Assembly: GCF_030766825.1 (NCBI RefSeq)
Contig: NZ_JASFDV010000027.1
Location: forward strand, 1 to 64,000
Reading direction: 5' to 3'
Length of the DNA: 64,000 bases
Source: Nocardiopsis sp. CC223A
GTDB lineage: Bacteria > Actinomycetota > Actinomycetes > Streptosporangiales > Streptosporangiaceae
Positions 53,075 to 62,606 of this stretch are shown here, piece after piece. Position numbers and translations under genes: made by a program. Position 1 is the stretch's first letter. Each line of letters opens with the position of its first letter. Below the pieces are notes generated by a model. It was not told where the DNA came from. It did no database searches and was given only the letters and a program-made list of their open reading frames with translations.

Positions 53075-54451
53075 CTAGAGCCGGTTCCAGGCCTCGGTGA
53101 GGACCTTGCGCAGGATCGACTCGATCTCCACGAAGTGCTCCGGGCCGCAGGTGAGCGGCGGGGAGAGCTGGATGACCGGCTCGCCGCGGTCGTCGGCGCG
53201 GCAGATGAGCCCGGCGTCGAACAGCGCGCCCGACAGGAAGCCCTTGAGGAGGCGGTGCGACTCCTCGTCGCTGAACGTCTCCCTGGTCTCCTTGTCCTTC
53301 ACCAACTCGATGCCGTAGAAGTACCCGTCGCCGCGCACGTCGCCGACGATCGGCAGGTCCAGCAGCTTCTCCAGGGTCGCCCGGAACATCGGCGCGTTCC
53401 GGCGCACGTTGTCGAGGATGCCCTCGCTCTCGAACAGGTCGAGGTTGGCCAGTGCCGCGGCGGCCGCCACCGGGTGGCCGGCGAAGGTGATGCCGTGCAG
53501 GAAGGAGGAGCCCTTCTCCCTGAACGGCTCCATGAGCTTCTCGCGGGCGATCATGCCGCCGAGCGGGACGTACCCGCTGGTGGCGCCCTTGGCGAAGGTG
53601 ATGATGTCCGGCACGTAGTCGTACCTGGTGGCGCCGAAGTACTCGCCCAGGCGACCGAAGGCGCAGATGACCTCGTCGGACACCATGAGCACGCCGTACC
53701 GGTCGCAGATCTCGCGGACCCGCTGGAGGTAGCCGGGCGGCGGCGGGAAGCAGCCGCCGGAGTTCTGGACGGGCTCCACGTAGACGGCGGCGATGGTCTC
53801 CGGGTCGTTCTGGACGATCGCCTCCTCGATCTGGTCGGCGGCCCAGCGGCCGAACGCCTCGATGTCGTCGCCGTGCTGCGGTGCCCGGTAGAAGTTGGTG
53901 TTCGGCACCTGGAGGGTGCTGGGGACCAGCGGCTCGAACGGGGTCTTGATGCCCTGGAGGCCGGTGATGGACAGGGCGCCCATGCTGGTGCCGTGGTAGG
54001 CGATGCGCCGGCTGATCACCTTGTGGCGGGTGGGTTCGCCGATCGCCTTGAAGTACTGGCGGGCCAGCTTCCAGGCGGACTCCACGGCCTCGGAGCCGCT
54101 GGTGGTGAAGAAGACGCGGTTCAGGTCGCCGGGCGCCAGGGAGGCGATCCGCTCGGCGAGCTCGACGGCCTTGGGGTGCGCGTACGTCCAGATGGGGAAG
54201 TACGCCAGTTCGCGGGCCTGCTCGGCGATGGCGTCGGCGATCTCGGTGCGGCCGTGGCCGACCTGGCTGACGAAGAGTCCGGCCAGTCCGTCGAGGTACC
54301 GCTTGCCCTTGTCGTCGTAGACGTACACGCCCTCGCCGCGGCTGATGACGGGGACATCGGCGTCGTTGTAGGCGGCCATCTCCGTGAAGTGCATCCACAG
54401 GTGGTCCTTGGCCGCCTGCTGGAGGTGCTCAGGACTCATGTGCGCTGCCAC
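53075..54451 (-). CDS. class III (PLP) aminotransferase, putrescine/omega-amino type
   Basis: A 458-residue fold-type I aminotransferase. Landmarks are FFTTSGSEAVESAWKLARQYF near residue 105, SRRIAYHGTS, VYVEPVQNSGGC, VSDEVICAFGRLGEYFG with the PLP-ring aspartate, and the Schiff-base lysine in TFAKGATSGYVPLGG. The closest functional class is polyamine or beta-alanine:pyruvate-type aminotransferases. Divergence from an aminobutyraldehyde-type dehydrogenase and a polyamine transporter indicates putrescine-type substrates. GGAG lies 6 bases before the GTG at 54451; the ATG at 54439 and TTG at 54463 are alternatives. Confidence 0.88.
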   Translation of the reverse strand: MAAHMSPEHLQQAAKDHLWMHFTEMAAYNDADVPVISRGEGVYVYDDKGKRYLDGLAGLFVSQVGHGRTEIADAIAEQARELAYFPIWTYAHPKAVELAERIASLAPGDLNRVFFTTSGSEAVESAWKLARQYFKAIGEPTRHKVISRRIAYHGTSMGALSITGLQGIKTPFEPLVPSTLQVPNTNFYRAPQHGDDIEAFGRWAADQIEEAIVQNDPETIAAVYVEPVQNSGGCFPPPPGYLQRVREICDRYGVLMVSDEVICAFGRLGEYFGATRYDYVPDIITFAKGATSGYVPLGGMIAREKLMEPFREKGSSFLHGITFAGHPVAAAAALANLDLFESEGILDNVRRNAPMFRATLEKLLDLPIVGDVRGDGYFYGIELVKDKETRETFSDEESHRLLKGFLSGALFDAGLICRADDRGEPVIQLSPPLTCGPEHFVEIESILRKVLTEAWNRL

Positions 54452-54721
54452 TTGGTGCTCCAAGCTCGTCGGGTAACGCGGGGACCACGCTCGGGTCGAC
54501 CCGGGGGGTCACACGTGCACGACCCTCTCAATAGAAATAGTCGCACTGTTCCACGTTCTGTCAAGTATCCGTTGAGAAACCTAATCTTTACAACGGAATC
54601 CATTGGAAGACCTTGATCTCACCGTTGCCGGATGGCAGTGTGGCAGATCACAGCGCTATGCGCGCGCATCAACAGACAGTCGGCGCACCGACACGCCCGA
54701 CCGAACCGGGAGCAGAGCACC
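54452..54721. promoter_or_regulatory. divergent control region of the polyamine genes
   Basis: A 270-bp gap with an A/T-rich core (54525-54600). TCCGTTG at 54568-54574 and CAACGGA at 54591-54597 form an inverted repeat with a 16-bp spacer, a candidate regulator site. Promoters for both directions should lie here. No regulator gene is adjacent. Confidence 0.5.
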
Positions 54722-56155
54722 GTGACCCAAGACCTGCGCAACTTCGTCAACGGCGAGTACGTGGACACGGCCGACGGAATCCGCAGCGACCTCGTCGACC
54801 CGGCCACCGGCAAGGTCTTCGCCACCGCCCCGGTCTCCGCCGCCGAGGATGTCGACGCGGCGTTCCGGGCCGCCCGCACCGCCTTCGAGAAGGGCTGGCG
54901 CGACTGGACCCCGGCCGAGCGGCAGATCGCCCTCAACAAGTTCGCGGACCGGGTGGAGGAACGCGCGGACGAGCTCGTCGCCGCCGAGGTCCGCAACTGT
55001 GGCAAGCCCGTGGAGCTCACCAAGAGCGAGGAGATCGCGCAGGTGCTGGACGCCCTGCGCTTCTTCGCCGGGGCCACCCGCAACCTGGAGGGCCGCGCCG
55101 CCGGGGAGTACCTCGCCGACCACACCTCCTGGATCCGCCGCGAGCCCATCGGCGTCGTCGGCCAGATCACCCCGTGGAACTACCCGATGGCGATGGCGGC
55201 CTGGAAGATCGGCCCCGCCCTGGCCGCGGGCAACACCATCGTCCTCAAGCCCTCCGACACCACCCCGGTCTCCACCCTGCTGCTGGCGGAGATCGCCGCC
55301 GAGTTCCTGCCGCCGGGCGTGTTCAACGTGGTGGCGGGCGACCGCGACACCGGCCGCGCCCTGGTCGAGCACCCGGTCCCGGGCCTGATCTCCCTCACCG
55401 GCTCCACCCGGGCCGGGTACGAGGTGGCGCAGTCCGGCTCCAAGGACCTCAAGCGCCTGCACCTGGAGCTGGGCGGCAAGGCCCCGGTCATCGTGTTCGA
55501 CGACGCCGACATCGAGCGGGCCGCCGCGGGCATCGCCGAGGCCGGGTACTTCAACGCCGGCCAGGACTGCACCGCCGCCACCCGGGTGCTGGCCGCGCCG
55601 GGAATCCACGACGACCTGGCCGCCGCCCTGGCCGAGCAGGCCCGCAACACCGTCACCGGCCCGCCGAGCAACGCCGACGCCGCGTTCGGACCGGTCAACA
55701 ACGCGAACCAGCTGGCCCGGGTGAGCGGCTTCCTGGACCGGGCGCCCGACCACGCCGAGGTGCTGGCGGGCGGCTCCCGGGTCGGCGACGAGGGCTACTT
55801 CTACGCCCCGACCGTCGTCTCGGGCCTGCGCCAGGGCGACGAGCTGGTCACCGACGAGATCTTCGGCCCGGTCATCACCGTGCAAAGGTTCACCGACGAG
55901 GACACCGCGGTCACGTGGGCCAACTCGGTGGAGTACGGCCTGGCCTCCAGTGTGTGGACCAGGGACCACGCCCGGGCCCTGCGGGTCTCGCGCCGCCTCG
56001 ACTTCGGGTGCGTGTGGATCAACACCCACATCCCGATCACCGCGGAGATGCCGCACGGCGGCTTCAAGCACTCGGGGTACGGCAAGGACCTGTCCATGTA
56101 CTCCTTCGACGAGTACACCCGCGTCAAGCACGTCATGAGCTACATCGGCGAGTGA
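54722..56155 (+). CDS. aldehyde dehydrogenase, gamma-aminobutyraldehyde type
   Basis: A 477-residue NAD(P)-dependent aldehyde dehydrogenase. [23 protein letters not shown] and [15 protein letters not shown] bind the cofactor; the general base is the Glu in LELGGKAP, and the nucleophile is the Cys in [12 protein letters not shown]. The family resembles PatD/PuuC, which oxidise 4-aminobutanal or its gamma-glutamyl form. The GTG at 54722 has GGGAG upstream and begins at the natural [15 protein letters not shown] start; the frame is open from 54632. It starts a rightward run of six genes, 81 bases before the transporter ATPase. Confidence 0.92.
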   Translation: MTQDLRNFVNGEYVDTADGIRSDLVDPATGKVFATAPVSAAEDVDAAFRAARTAFEKGWRDWTPAERQIALNKFADRVEERADELVAAEVRNCGKPVELTKSEEIAQVLDALRFFAGATRNLEGRAAGEYLADHTSWIRREPIGVVGQITPWNYPMAMAAWKIGPALAAGNTIVLKPSDTTPVSTLLLAEIAAEFLPPGVFNVVAGDRDTGRALVEHPVPGLISLTGSTRAGYEVAQSGSKDLKRLHLELGGKAPVIVFDDADIERAAAGIAEAGYFNAGQDCTAATRVLAAPGIHDDLAAALAEQARNTVTGPPSNADAAFGPVNNANQLARVSGFLDRAPDHAEVLAGGSRVGDEGYFYAPTVVSGLRQGDELVTDEIFGPVITVQRFTDEDTAVTWANSVEYGLASSVWTRDHARALRVSRRLDFGCVWINTHIPITAEMPHGGFKHSGYGKDLSMYSFDEYTRVKHVMSYIGE

Positions 56156-56235
56156 CACGCCCCGGCCGGTACGCCCCCGGGCGGACCGGCCGCCTCCCGG
56201 TACGGCAACGAGCAAGCGACAGGACCACCCCCATC

Positions 56236-57408
56236 ATGGCCACTACCAGCACCACAGCACCGGAGACGTCAGACGTGGAGACCGCAGCCGCGCGGCAGCC
56301 CGCGATCAGCCTGGAGGGGGTGTTCAAGTCCTTCCGCTCCGGATCGGAGACCGTGAACGCCGTCGACGGCGTCGACCTGGCCATCGAGCAGGGCGAGTTC
56401 TTCTCCCTCCTGGGCCCCTCCGGCTGCGGCAAGACCACCACCATGCGGATGATCGCGGGGTTCGAGGAGCCCACCCGGGGCGTCGTCCGGCTCAACGGCC
56501 GGGACGTCACCGGGGTGCCCGCCAACCGCCGCGACGTCAACATGGTCTTCCAGAGCTACGCCCTGTTCCCGCACATGAACGTCGCGGACAACGTCGCCTT
56601 CGGCCTCAAGCGCAAGGGCGTGGCCAAGGGCGAGATCGGGCGACGCGTCGGCGAGATGCTCGAACTGGTCGAACTCGGGCACCGGGCCAAGCACCGCCCG
56701 GCCCAGCTCTCCGGCGGCCAGCAGCAGCGGGTCGCCCTGGCCCGCGCCCTGGTCAACCAGCCCGCCGCCCTGCTGCTCGACGAGCCCCTGGGCGCCCTGG
56801 ACCTCAAGCTCCGCCAGGCGATGCAGGTGGAGCTCAAGCGCATCCAGCGCGAGGTCGGCATCACCTTCGTCTACGTCACCCACGACCAGGGGGAGGCGCT
56901 GACCATGTCCGACCGCATCGCGGTGATGAACCACGGCCGGGTCGAGCAGCTGGGCACCCCGGCGCAGGTGTACGAGCGGCCGGCCACCCGGTTCGTGGCC
57001 GACTTCATCGGCACCAGCAACCTCGTCAAGGGCACGGTGCTCGGAGAGTCCGGCGGAGTGTGGCGGGTGGAGGTCGCCGACGGCGCCACCGCCCTGCTCG
57101 CGGACCTGCCCGAGGCGCTGGCCGCCCAGGGGCCGGGCGCGGTCGGCTCCGCGGTGTACCTGACCGTGCGCCCGGAGAAGATCGGCATCGGCGCCGAGCG
57201 GCCGGGCGAGGGTGTCAGCGCCGTCCCGGGCACCGTCACCGAGACCGTCTACCTGGGGTCGGCCACCCACTACCAGGTGGACATCGGCGGCGGCGAGTCC
57301 GTCACCGTGTACCTACAGAACTCCTCCGACTCCGCCCTGGCCGCCGGCCGCGGCGACCACGTGTGGCTGTCCTGGCCCGCCCACCACTCCTACCCGCTGC
57401 TGGCCTGA
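56236..57408 (+). CDS. potA: polyamine ABC transporter ATP-binding protein, PotA-like
   Basis: A 390-residue ATPase. Walker A is [10 protein letters not shown] near residue 60, the signature LSGGQQQR near 157, Walker [13 protein letters not shown] near 178 and the switch histidine in VTHDQGEA. Residues 290-388 form the TOBE-type regulatory domain. It is cytoplasmic and should energise the PotB/PotC-like permeases encoded downstream. The ATG at 56236 is preceded by a weak AGGACC; the open frame further left is a shadow of the dehydrogenase gene. Confidence 0.93.
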   Translation: MATTSTTAPETSDVETAAARQPAISLEGVFKSFRSGSETVNAVDGVDLAIEQGEFFSLLGPSGCGKTTTMRMIAGFEEPTRGVVRLNGRDVTGVPANRRDVNMVFQSYALFPHMNVADNVAFGLKRKGVAKGEIGRRVGEMLELVELGHRAKHRPAQLSGGQQQRVALARALVNQPAALLLDEPLGALDLKLRQAMQVELKRIQREVGITFVYVTHDQGEALTMSDRIAVMNHGRVEQLGTPAQVYERPATRFVADFIGTSNLVKGTVLGESGGVWRVEVADGATALLADLPEALAAQGPGAVGSAVYLTVRPEKIGIGAERPGEGVSAVPGTVTETVYLGSATHYQVDIGGGESVTVYLQNSSDSALAAGRGDHVWLSWPAHHSYPLLA

Positions 57409-57512
57409 TCCCTCCGGCCCGTCCACGCACCAGGCGCCGGCACCGACCGGCGCAGTCGGCCACGAATCCCCCGCTGTCCCCGGCGGACCATCGGAAGACC
57501 AAGGAACGACCA

Positions 57513-58778
57513 ATGAACAACCGCTCGCGCGCCGGTATCGACCCCGCACTCCTCCGCGGCCTCACCCGGGCACGCCGCAGCCCGCTCGGGCTGCCGGGCC
57601 TGACCCGGCGGCGCACCCTCCAGGCCGGCGGGGCGGCGGCCGCCGCCCTCGCCCTGTCCGCCTGCGGTGTCGGCGGCCAGCAGCGCGACCCCGCCGCCGA
57701 CGCGAACTTCTGGGAGGGCAAGGAGCGCACCGGAAACCTGCGCTGGGCCAACTGGCCGCTGTACATGGACTCCGAGCGCACCCAGATCCAGCAGTTCACC
57801 GAGGCCACCGGCATCGAGGTCGAGTACAAGGAGGACGTGCAGGAGGCGGCCTCGTTCTTCGGGCAGATCCAGCCCAAGCTCGCCAACGAGGACGACCTCG
57901 GCTACGACCTGATCGTGCTGCCCAACGGGTTCGAGCTGGCCAAGCTCATCGAACTGGGCTACCTGATCCAGCTCGACCACACGCAGCTGCCGAACTTCGC
58001 CGAGTACGCGGGCGAGATCTACAAGAACAGCACCTTCGACCCGGGCAACAGGTACACGGTCCCCTACGCCTCCGGCATCACCGGCATCGCGTACAACCCC
58101 GAGTTCATCGACCGGGAGATCACCAGCATCCAGGACCTGTGGGACCCGGCGTTCGAGGGCAAGGTCGGCATGTTCTCCGACCCCCAGGAGATCGCCAACT
58201 TCGGCCTGCTGGCCACCGGCGTCACCCCGGCGGACTCCACCTCCGCGGACTGGGAGGCGGCCGCCGACAAGCTCCGCGAGCAGCGCGACTCCGGCATCGT
58301 GCGCGCCTACTACGACCAGGACTTCATCCAGCCGCTGACCAACGGCGACCTGTGGATCACCATGGCCTGGTCCGGTGACATCTACCAGCAGAACTCCGAG
58401 GAGGGGACGAACCTGAAGTTCGTCATCCCCGAGGAGGGCGCCACCCTGTGGACCGACAACCTCATGATCCCGTACACCACACAGGCCCCGGTGGACGCGA
58501 TCGAGCTGATGAACTTCCTGTACGAGCCGGAGATCGCCACCGGCCTGGCAGAGTACATCTCCTACATCCCGCCGGTCCCCTACGCCCAGGAGGTCATGCT
58601 GGAGTGGGCCGAGGCCGAGGGGGACAACGAGCGGGGCGACGCGCTGCGTGAGATGGCCGAGAGCCCGCTGGTCTTCCCCACCGAGGAGAACTACCAGAAC
58701 CTGCACAACTTCGTGGTCCTGCCGACCGAGGAGCAGGACGGCTTCTCGTCCCTGTTCCAGGCCGTCACGCAGAGCTGA
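57513..58778 (+). CDS. potD: polyamine-binding lipoprotein, PotD-like
   Basis: A 421-residue extracellular solute-binding protein. The N-terminus has a twin-arginine stretch (GLTRRRTLQAGG), a hydrophobic segment and a lipobox LSACG, so the mature protein is probably exported folded and lipid-anchored. The ligand domain opens NLRWANWPLYMD, and EYKEDVQEAASFFGQIQPKL and PYASGITGIAYNPEF follow PotD/PotF patterns. AAGGAACGA precedes the ATG. It lies between the ATPase and permease genes of the same transporter. Confidence 0.92.
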   Translation: MNNRSRAGIDPALLRGLTRARRSPLGLPGLTRRRTLQAGGAAAAALALSACGVGGQQRDPAADANFWEGKERTGNLRWANWPLYMDSERTQIQQFTEATGIEVEYKEDVQEAASFFGQIQPKLANEDDLGYDLIVLPNGFELAKLIELGYLIQLDHTQLPNFAEYAGEIYKNSTFDPGNRYTVPYASGITGIAYNPEFIDREITSIQDLWDPAFEGKVGMFSDPQEIANFGLLATGVTPADSTSADWEAAADKLREQRDSGIVRAYYDQDFIQPLTNGDLWITMAWSGDIYQQNSEEGTNLKFVIPEEGATLWTDNLMIPYTTQAPVDAIELMNFLYEPEIATGLAEYISYIPPVPYAQEVMLEWAEAEGDNERGDALREMAESPLVFPTEENYQNLHNFVVLPTEEQDGFSSLFQAVTQS

Positions 58779-58801
58779 CGCCGAGCGATCCCGAGTCTCC
58801 C

Positions 58802-59659
58802 ATGAGAAACCGCAAGCTGACACCCTATGTGCTGGTGCTCCCGGCGTGGACCTGGCTGGCGCTGTTCTTCGTGGTCCCCATCGGCGGGATGCTGTCGCTG
58901 TCGCTGACCACGGGCAACGTGATCACCGGCTTCCAGCAGACCTTCGAGGTGGGCAACTACGCCGACGCCATCGGGACCTACTGGGAGCAGATCCTGCGCT
59001 CCCTGTTGTACGGCGGCTGCGCCACCCTGGTGTGCATCGCCATCGGATACCCGATGGCCTACTGGATCGCCTTCAGGGGTGGTGCCTACAAGTCCACGTA
59101 CCTGCTGCTGCTCCTGCTGCCGTTCTTCGTCTCGTTCGTGCTGCGGACGATCTCGTGGCGGTTCTTCCTGTCCGACAACGGCGTGGTGCTGGGGGCCTTC
59201 AAGGACCTGGGGCTGCTCCCGGAGGGGTTCGCGGTGCTCAACACCGCTCCCGCCGTGATCCTGGGGCTGGCCTACAACTTCCTGCCGTTCATGGTGCTGC
59301 CGATCTACGCTGTGCTGGAGCGGATGGACCCGCACCTGGTGGAGGCGGCGCACGACCTGTACTCGGACCGGCTGCGGGCCTTCGTGCACGTGATCCTGCC
59401 GGTGTCGCTGCCCGGCGTGTTCGCGGGCGTGCTGATGACGTTCATCCCGACCAGCGCCGACTACGTCAACGCGTCGGTTCTGGGCGGCACGCACAACACG
59501 ATGATCGGCAACGTCATCCAGACCCAGTACCTGGTCAACAACAACTACCCGATCGCCGCGTCGATCACCTTCGTGCTCATGGGGCTGCTGCTCATCGGTA
59601 TCTTCAGCTACGCCAGGGCCCTGGGCACCGAACGGGTCATGGAGGTGCACACGTCGTGA
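58802..59659 (+). CDS. potB: polyamine ABC transporter permease, PotB-like
   Basis: A 285-residue permease with six membrane helices, the first starting YVLVLPAWTWLALFFVVPI. The cytoplasmic EAA loop that docks the ATPase reads LVEAAHDLYSDRLRAFVHVILPVSLPG. It lies 23 bases after the binding-protein gene, and its stop overlaps the next permease start (GTGA). Confidence 0.92.
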   Translation: MRNRKLTPYVLVLPAWTWLALFFVVPIGGMLSLSLTTGNVITGFQQTFEVGNYADAIGTYWEQILRSLLYGGCATLVCIAIGYPMAYWIAFRGGAYKSTYLLLLLLPFFVSFVLRTISWRFFLSDNGVVLGAFKDLGLLPEGFAVLNTAPAVILGLAYNFLPFMVLPIYAVLERMDPHLVEAAHDLYSDRLRAFVHVILPVSLPGVFAGVLMTFIPTSADYVNASVLGGTHNTMIGNVIQTQYLVNNNYPIAASITFVLMGLLLIGIFSYARALGTERVMEVHTS

Positions 59660-60495
59660 GCGCCACGTTCGACACCGAGGACCGCACCGCCACCGGACCG
59701 CGGCCCCCCGAGGCCAGGGTCCGGCGCAGGATCGACTGGGGCCGCTGGTACACCTGGGCCGTGCTGGCCTGGCTGTTCGCACCGATCCTGTTCATGATCG
59801 CGTTCAGCTTCAACGACCCGGCCGGGCGGCACAACATCACCTGGCAGGGGTTCACCCTCAAGTGGTACGCGAACGCGTTCGCCTACCCCGACCTCAACCA
59901 GGCGATGTTCAACTCGGTGACCATCGCGCTGCTGACGATGGTCATCGCCGGGGTGCTGGGCACCCTGCTGGGCATGGCGCTGGGGCGGTACACCTTCCGC
60001 GGCAAACAGCTCACCAACCTGGTGATGTTCGCGGCGATCAGCGCACCCGAGGTGGTCCTGGGGGCCGCCCTGCTGTCCACGTTCCTGATGCTGAACATCA
60101 CCACCGGCTACTGGACGACGGTCATCGCGCACGTGATGTTCTGCGTGTCGTTCGTCGCCATCACGGTGCGGGCCCGGGTGATCACCCTGGACCCGAGCCT
60201 GGAGGAGGCCGCCCGCGACCTGGGCGCCGGACCGTGGCAGACGTTCCGGCTGGTGACGCTGCCGATGCTGTTCCCCGCGGTGATGGCGGGCGGGCTGCTG
60301 GCGTTCGCCCTGTCGATCGACGACTACATCATCACCACGTTCGTGAGCGGCGACGTGAACACGTTCCCCCTGTGGATCTGGGGCGCCACGCGCGTCGGAA
60401 TCCCCCCGCAGGTGAACGTCATGGGCACGCTGTTGTTCGCGGTCGGGCTCACCATGGCCGTCATCAACATCATCGCGGCCAGGCGCCGGGCCTGA
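59656..60495 (+). CDS. potC: polyamine ABC transporter permease, PotC-like
   Basis: A 279-residue permease with six membrane helices after a 35-residue basic N-terminal tail. The EAA loop is LEEAARDLGAGPWQTFRLVTLPMLFP, and the ligand-path segment FALSIDDYIITTFVSG is typical of PotC/PotI. The GTG start overlaps the PotB-like stop by 4 bases. Confidence 0.93.
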   Translation: MSATFDTEDRTATGPRPPEARVRRRIDWGRWYTWAVLAWLFAPILFMIAFSFNDPAGRHNITWQGFTLKWYANAFAYPDLNQAMFNSVTIALLTMVIAGVLGTLLGMALGRYTFRGKQLTNLVMFAAISAPEVVLGAALLSTFLMLNITTGYWTTVIAHVMFCVSFVAITVRARVITLDPSLEEAARDLGAGPWQTFRLVTLPMLFPAVMAGGLLAFALSIDDYIITTFVSGDVNTFPLWIWGATRVGIPPQVNVMGTLLFAVGLTMAVINIIAARRRA

Positions 60496-60596
60496 CGCCC
60501 GCCCCCGGGGCACCGGACGGGCGCGCGTCGCCCGGCCGGTGCCCCGATCCGTATCCGAATCCCTTTCCCACCACCTAAGAAAAGTGTGTGATACCC

Positions 60597-62021
60597 ATGG
60601 CCGATGCGTTCACCGCAGGGGCCTCCGAGGCGCTGAAGGGCGCCCTCCCCCGGGTCTTCTGGCTCGATCCCGACGTGCCCGGGCACGATGTGCCCGAGGC
60701 GGCCCCGGCGCTGTCGGGTGACGTCTTCGCCGACCTGGCCGTGGTCGGCGGCGGGTTCAGCGGGCTGTGGACGGCGCTCATCGCCAAGGAGCGCGACCCC
60801 GACCGGGACGTGGTCCTGGTGGAGGCGCGCACCGCGGGGTGGGCGGCCTCCGGGCGCAACGGGGGGTTCTGCGCCGCCAGCCTCACCCACGGGTACGACA
60901 ACGGCGCCGAGCGGTGGCCGGAGGAGATCGCGGAGCTGGAGCGCCAGGGGTACGCCAACCTGGACGCCATCGGCGAGGCGGTGGAGAGGTACGGGATCGA
61001 CTGCGAGTTCGAGCGCACCGGTGAGCTGCTGGTGGCCACCGCCCCCTGGCAGGCAGAGGGGTTCGCGGAGTCCGCCGCGGCGATGGCCGCCCTGGGGCAC
61101 CGGGCCGAGGTGTGGGACGCCGAGCGGACCCGCGCCGAGATCGGCTCCCCCACCTACCAGGGCGCGCTGTACGAGCCCGACGGGGTGGCGATGCTGCACC
61201 CCGCCAAGCTGGCCTGGGGGTTGCGGGAGGCGTGCCTGCGGCTGGGGGTGCGGATCTTCGAGAACACCCCCGTGCGGGCGATCCGGTCCACCCCGGCGGG
61301 GCTGCGGCTGGAGTCGCGCGGCGGGTCGGTGCACGCGCCGAAGGTCGCCTGGGGCACCGGGGCGTTCCCCGGACCGCTGCGGCGGCTCAAGCACTACCTG
61401 GCCCCGGTGTACGACTACGCGCTGATGACCGAGCCCCTGAGCGACGCGCAGATGGAGTCGCTGGGGTGGAAGGGGCGCCAGGGGGTGGGGGATGCGGCGA
61501 ACTTCTTCCACTACTACCGGCTGACCTCGGACGACCGGATCCTGTGGGGCGGGTACGACGTCGTCCACCATTACGGCGGGAAGGTGCGGCCGGAGTACGA
61601 CCAGCGGCCGGAGACGTTCCGGACGCTCGCCGAGCACTTCTTCGAGACGTTCCCGCAGCTGGCGGGGGTGCGCTTCACCCACTCCTGGGGCGGCGTGATC
61701 GACACGTGCAGCCGGTTCTCGGCGTTCTTCGGGACCGGGTACGGGGGCAGGCTGGCCTACGCGGCCGGGTACACCGGGCTGGGTGTGGGGGCGACGCGGT
61801 TCGGCGCCCAGGTGATGCTGGACCGGCTCGACGGGCTGGACACGGAGCGGACCCGGCTGCGGATGGTGCGGGAGAAGCCGCTGCCGTTCCCGCCCGAGCC
61901 GGTGCGCTCGATCGGTATCGACCTGACGCTGCGGGCCACCGCGGCCGCCGACCGCAACGACGGCAGGCGCAACCTGTGGCTGCGGACCCTGGACGCACTG
62001 GGCATGGGCTTCGACAGCTGA
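60597..62021 (+). CDS. FAD-dependent amine oxidoreductase, PuuB-like
   Basis: A 474-residue DAO-family flavoprotein. The FAD-binding loop is LAVVGGGFSGLWTALIAKE near residue 46, and WAASGRNGGFCAASLTHGYDNG matches gamma-glutamylputrescine oxidase-like enzymes. The C-terminal part has THSWGGVIDTCSRFSAFFGTGYGGRLAYAAGYTGLGVG. It should oxidise a primary amine to an aldehyde, feeding the dehydrogenase encoded at 54722. No glutamylputrescine synthetase gene is in the window, so the exact substrate is open. The ATG is 101 bases after PotC; a GTG 9 bases earlier is an alternative. Confidence 0.88.
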   Translation: MADAFTAGASEALKGALPRVFWLDPDVPGHDVPEAAPALSGDVFADLAVVGGGFSGLWTALIAKERDPDRDVVLVEARTAGWAASGRNGGFCAASLTHGYDNGAERWPEEIAELERQGYANLDAIGEAVERYGIDCEFERTGELLVATAPWQAEGFAESAAAMAALGHRAEVWDAERTRAEIGSPTYQGALYEPDGVAMLHPAKLAWGLREACLRLGVRIFENTPVRAIRSTPAGLRLESRGGSVHAPKVAWGTGAFPGPLRRLKHYLAPVYDYALMTEPLSDAQMESLGWKGRQGVGDAANFFHYYRLTSDDRILWGGYDVVHHYGGKVRPEYDQRPETFRTLAEHFFETFPQLAGVRFTHSWGGVIDTCSRFSAFFGTGYGGRLAYAAGYTGLGVGATRFGAQVMLDRLDGLDTERTRLRMVREKPLPFPPEPVRSIGIDLTLRATAAADRNDGRRNLWLRTLDALGMGFDS

Positions 62022-62606
62022 CGTTGTGCGGCGGTCCGTGCGGCGTGTCGGGAAAAGGATCGGCAGAGCGGGGTAAGGGATTGCCCGGGGCGGCGCGGCG
62101 TACGCGCCGCTCCCCCGCGGTGGGACAGGATGGGTCCGGTCACGGGATGTCTCCCGTGCCCTCCCCCGCAGACCACCGCGCGGCCGCCCACCGGCCCGAC
62201 ACATGAAGGCTGCGCGGTGTCGGTCCGCTCCGGCCCGGGTGCGCCCGGGCCGGAGCGCCGGGTGGCCGGCGCTCGGCGGGATTCCGCAGGCCCGGAGGCG
62301 GCGCCTTCGGGGAGAAGCCGGCGGCCGCAGGCCCTCCGTCGGGACGACGGCGGGCGACGGGCGGTCCGGTCACGTCCCCGGGAGTGGTGTGATTTTCGCG
62401 CGGGTGCGTCCTTGCAGTTCATCGCGATGGTCGGCCGAAGCCGGGCAGGCCACCGCGTACCGGCGGCCCGCTGACCGGGATGAAGAAGCCGCCGGAGGCG
62501 GCGGCGCACCGATCCGCCCGACACCGCTGACGCTCATCCGTGGGAACAGGGCCGGAAAAGTCACACCACTCGATGGGACACCACCGGCGGTCCGGAGCGG
62601 GCACCG
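62022..62606. other. 585-bp convergent intergenic region
   Basis: No convincing gene. It contains several G+C-rich hairpins near 62225-62265 (for example CCGGCCCGGG and CCCGGGCCGG arms) that could terminate the polyamine operon, and the small element with inverted ends at 62382-62571. Apparent frames on both strands have random composition. Confidence 0.5.
62382..62571. mobile_element. possible MITE or insertion-sequence relic, 190 bp
   Basis: The ends GAGTGGTGTGA (62382-62392) and TCACACCACTC (62561-62571) are perfect 11-bp inverted repeats, and the similarity continues inward (TTTTC and AAAAG with one mismatch). The interior has no transposase frame. I see no clear target duplication. The assignment rests on the ends alone. 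Confidence 0.4.

Noticed and set aside
54613..56235. A long N-terminal extension of the PotA-like protein.
   Set aside because: It is a frame shadow of the aldehyde dehydrogenase; ATPase similarity starts just after the ATG at 56236.
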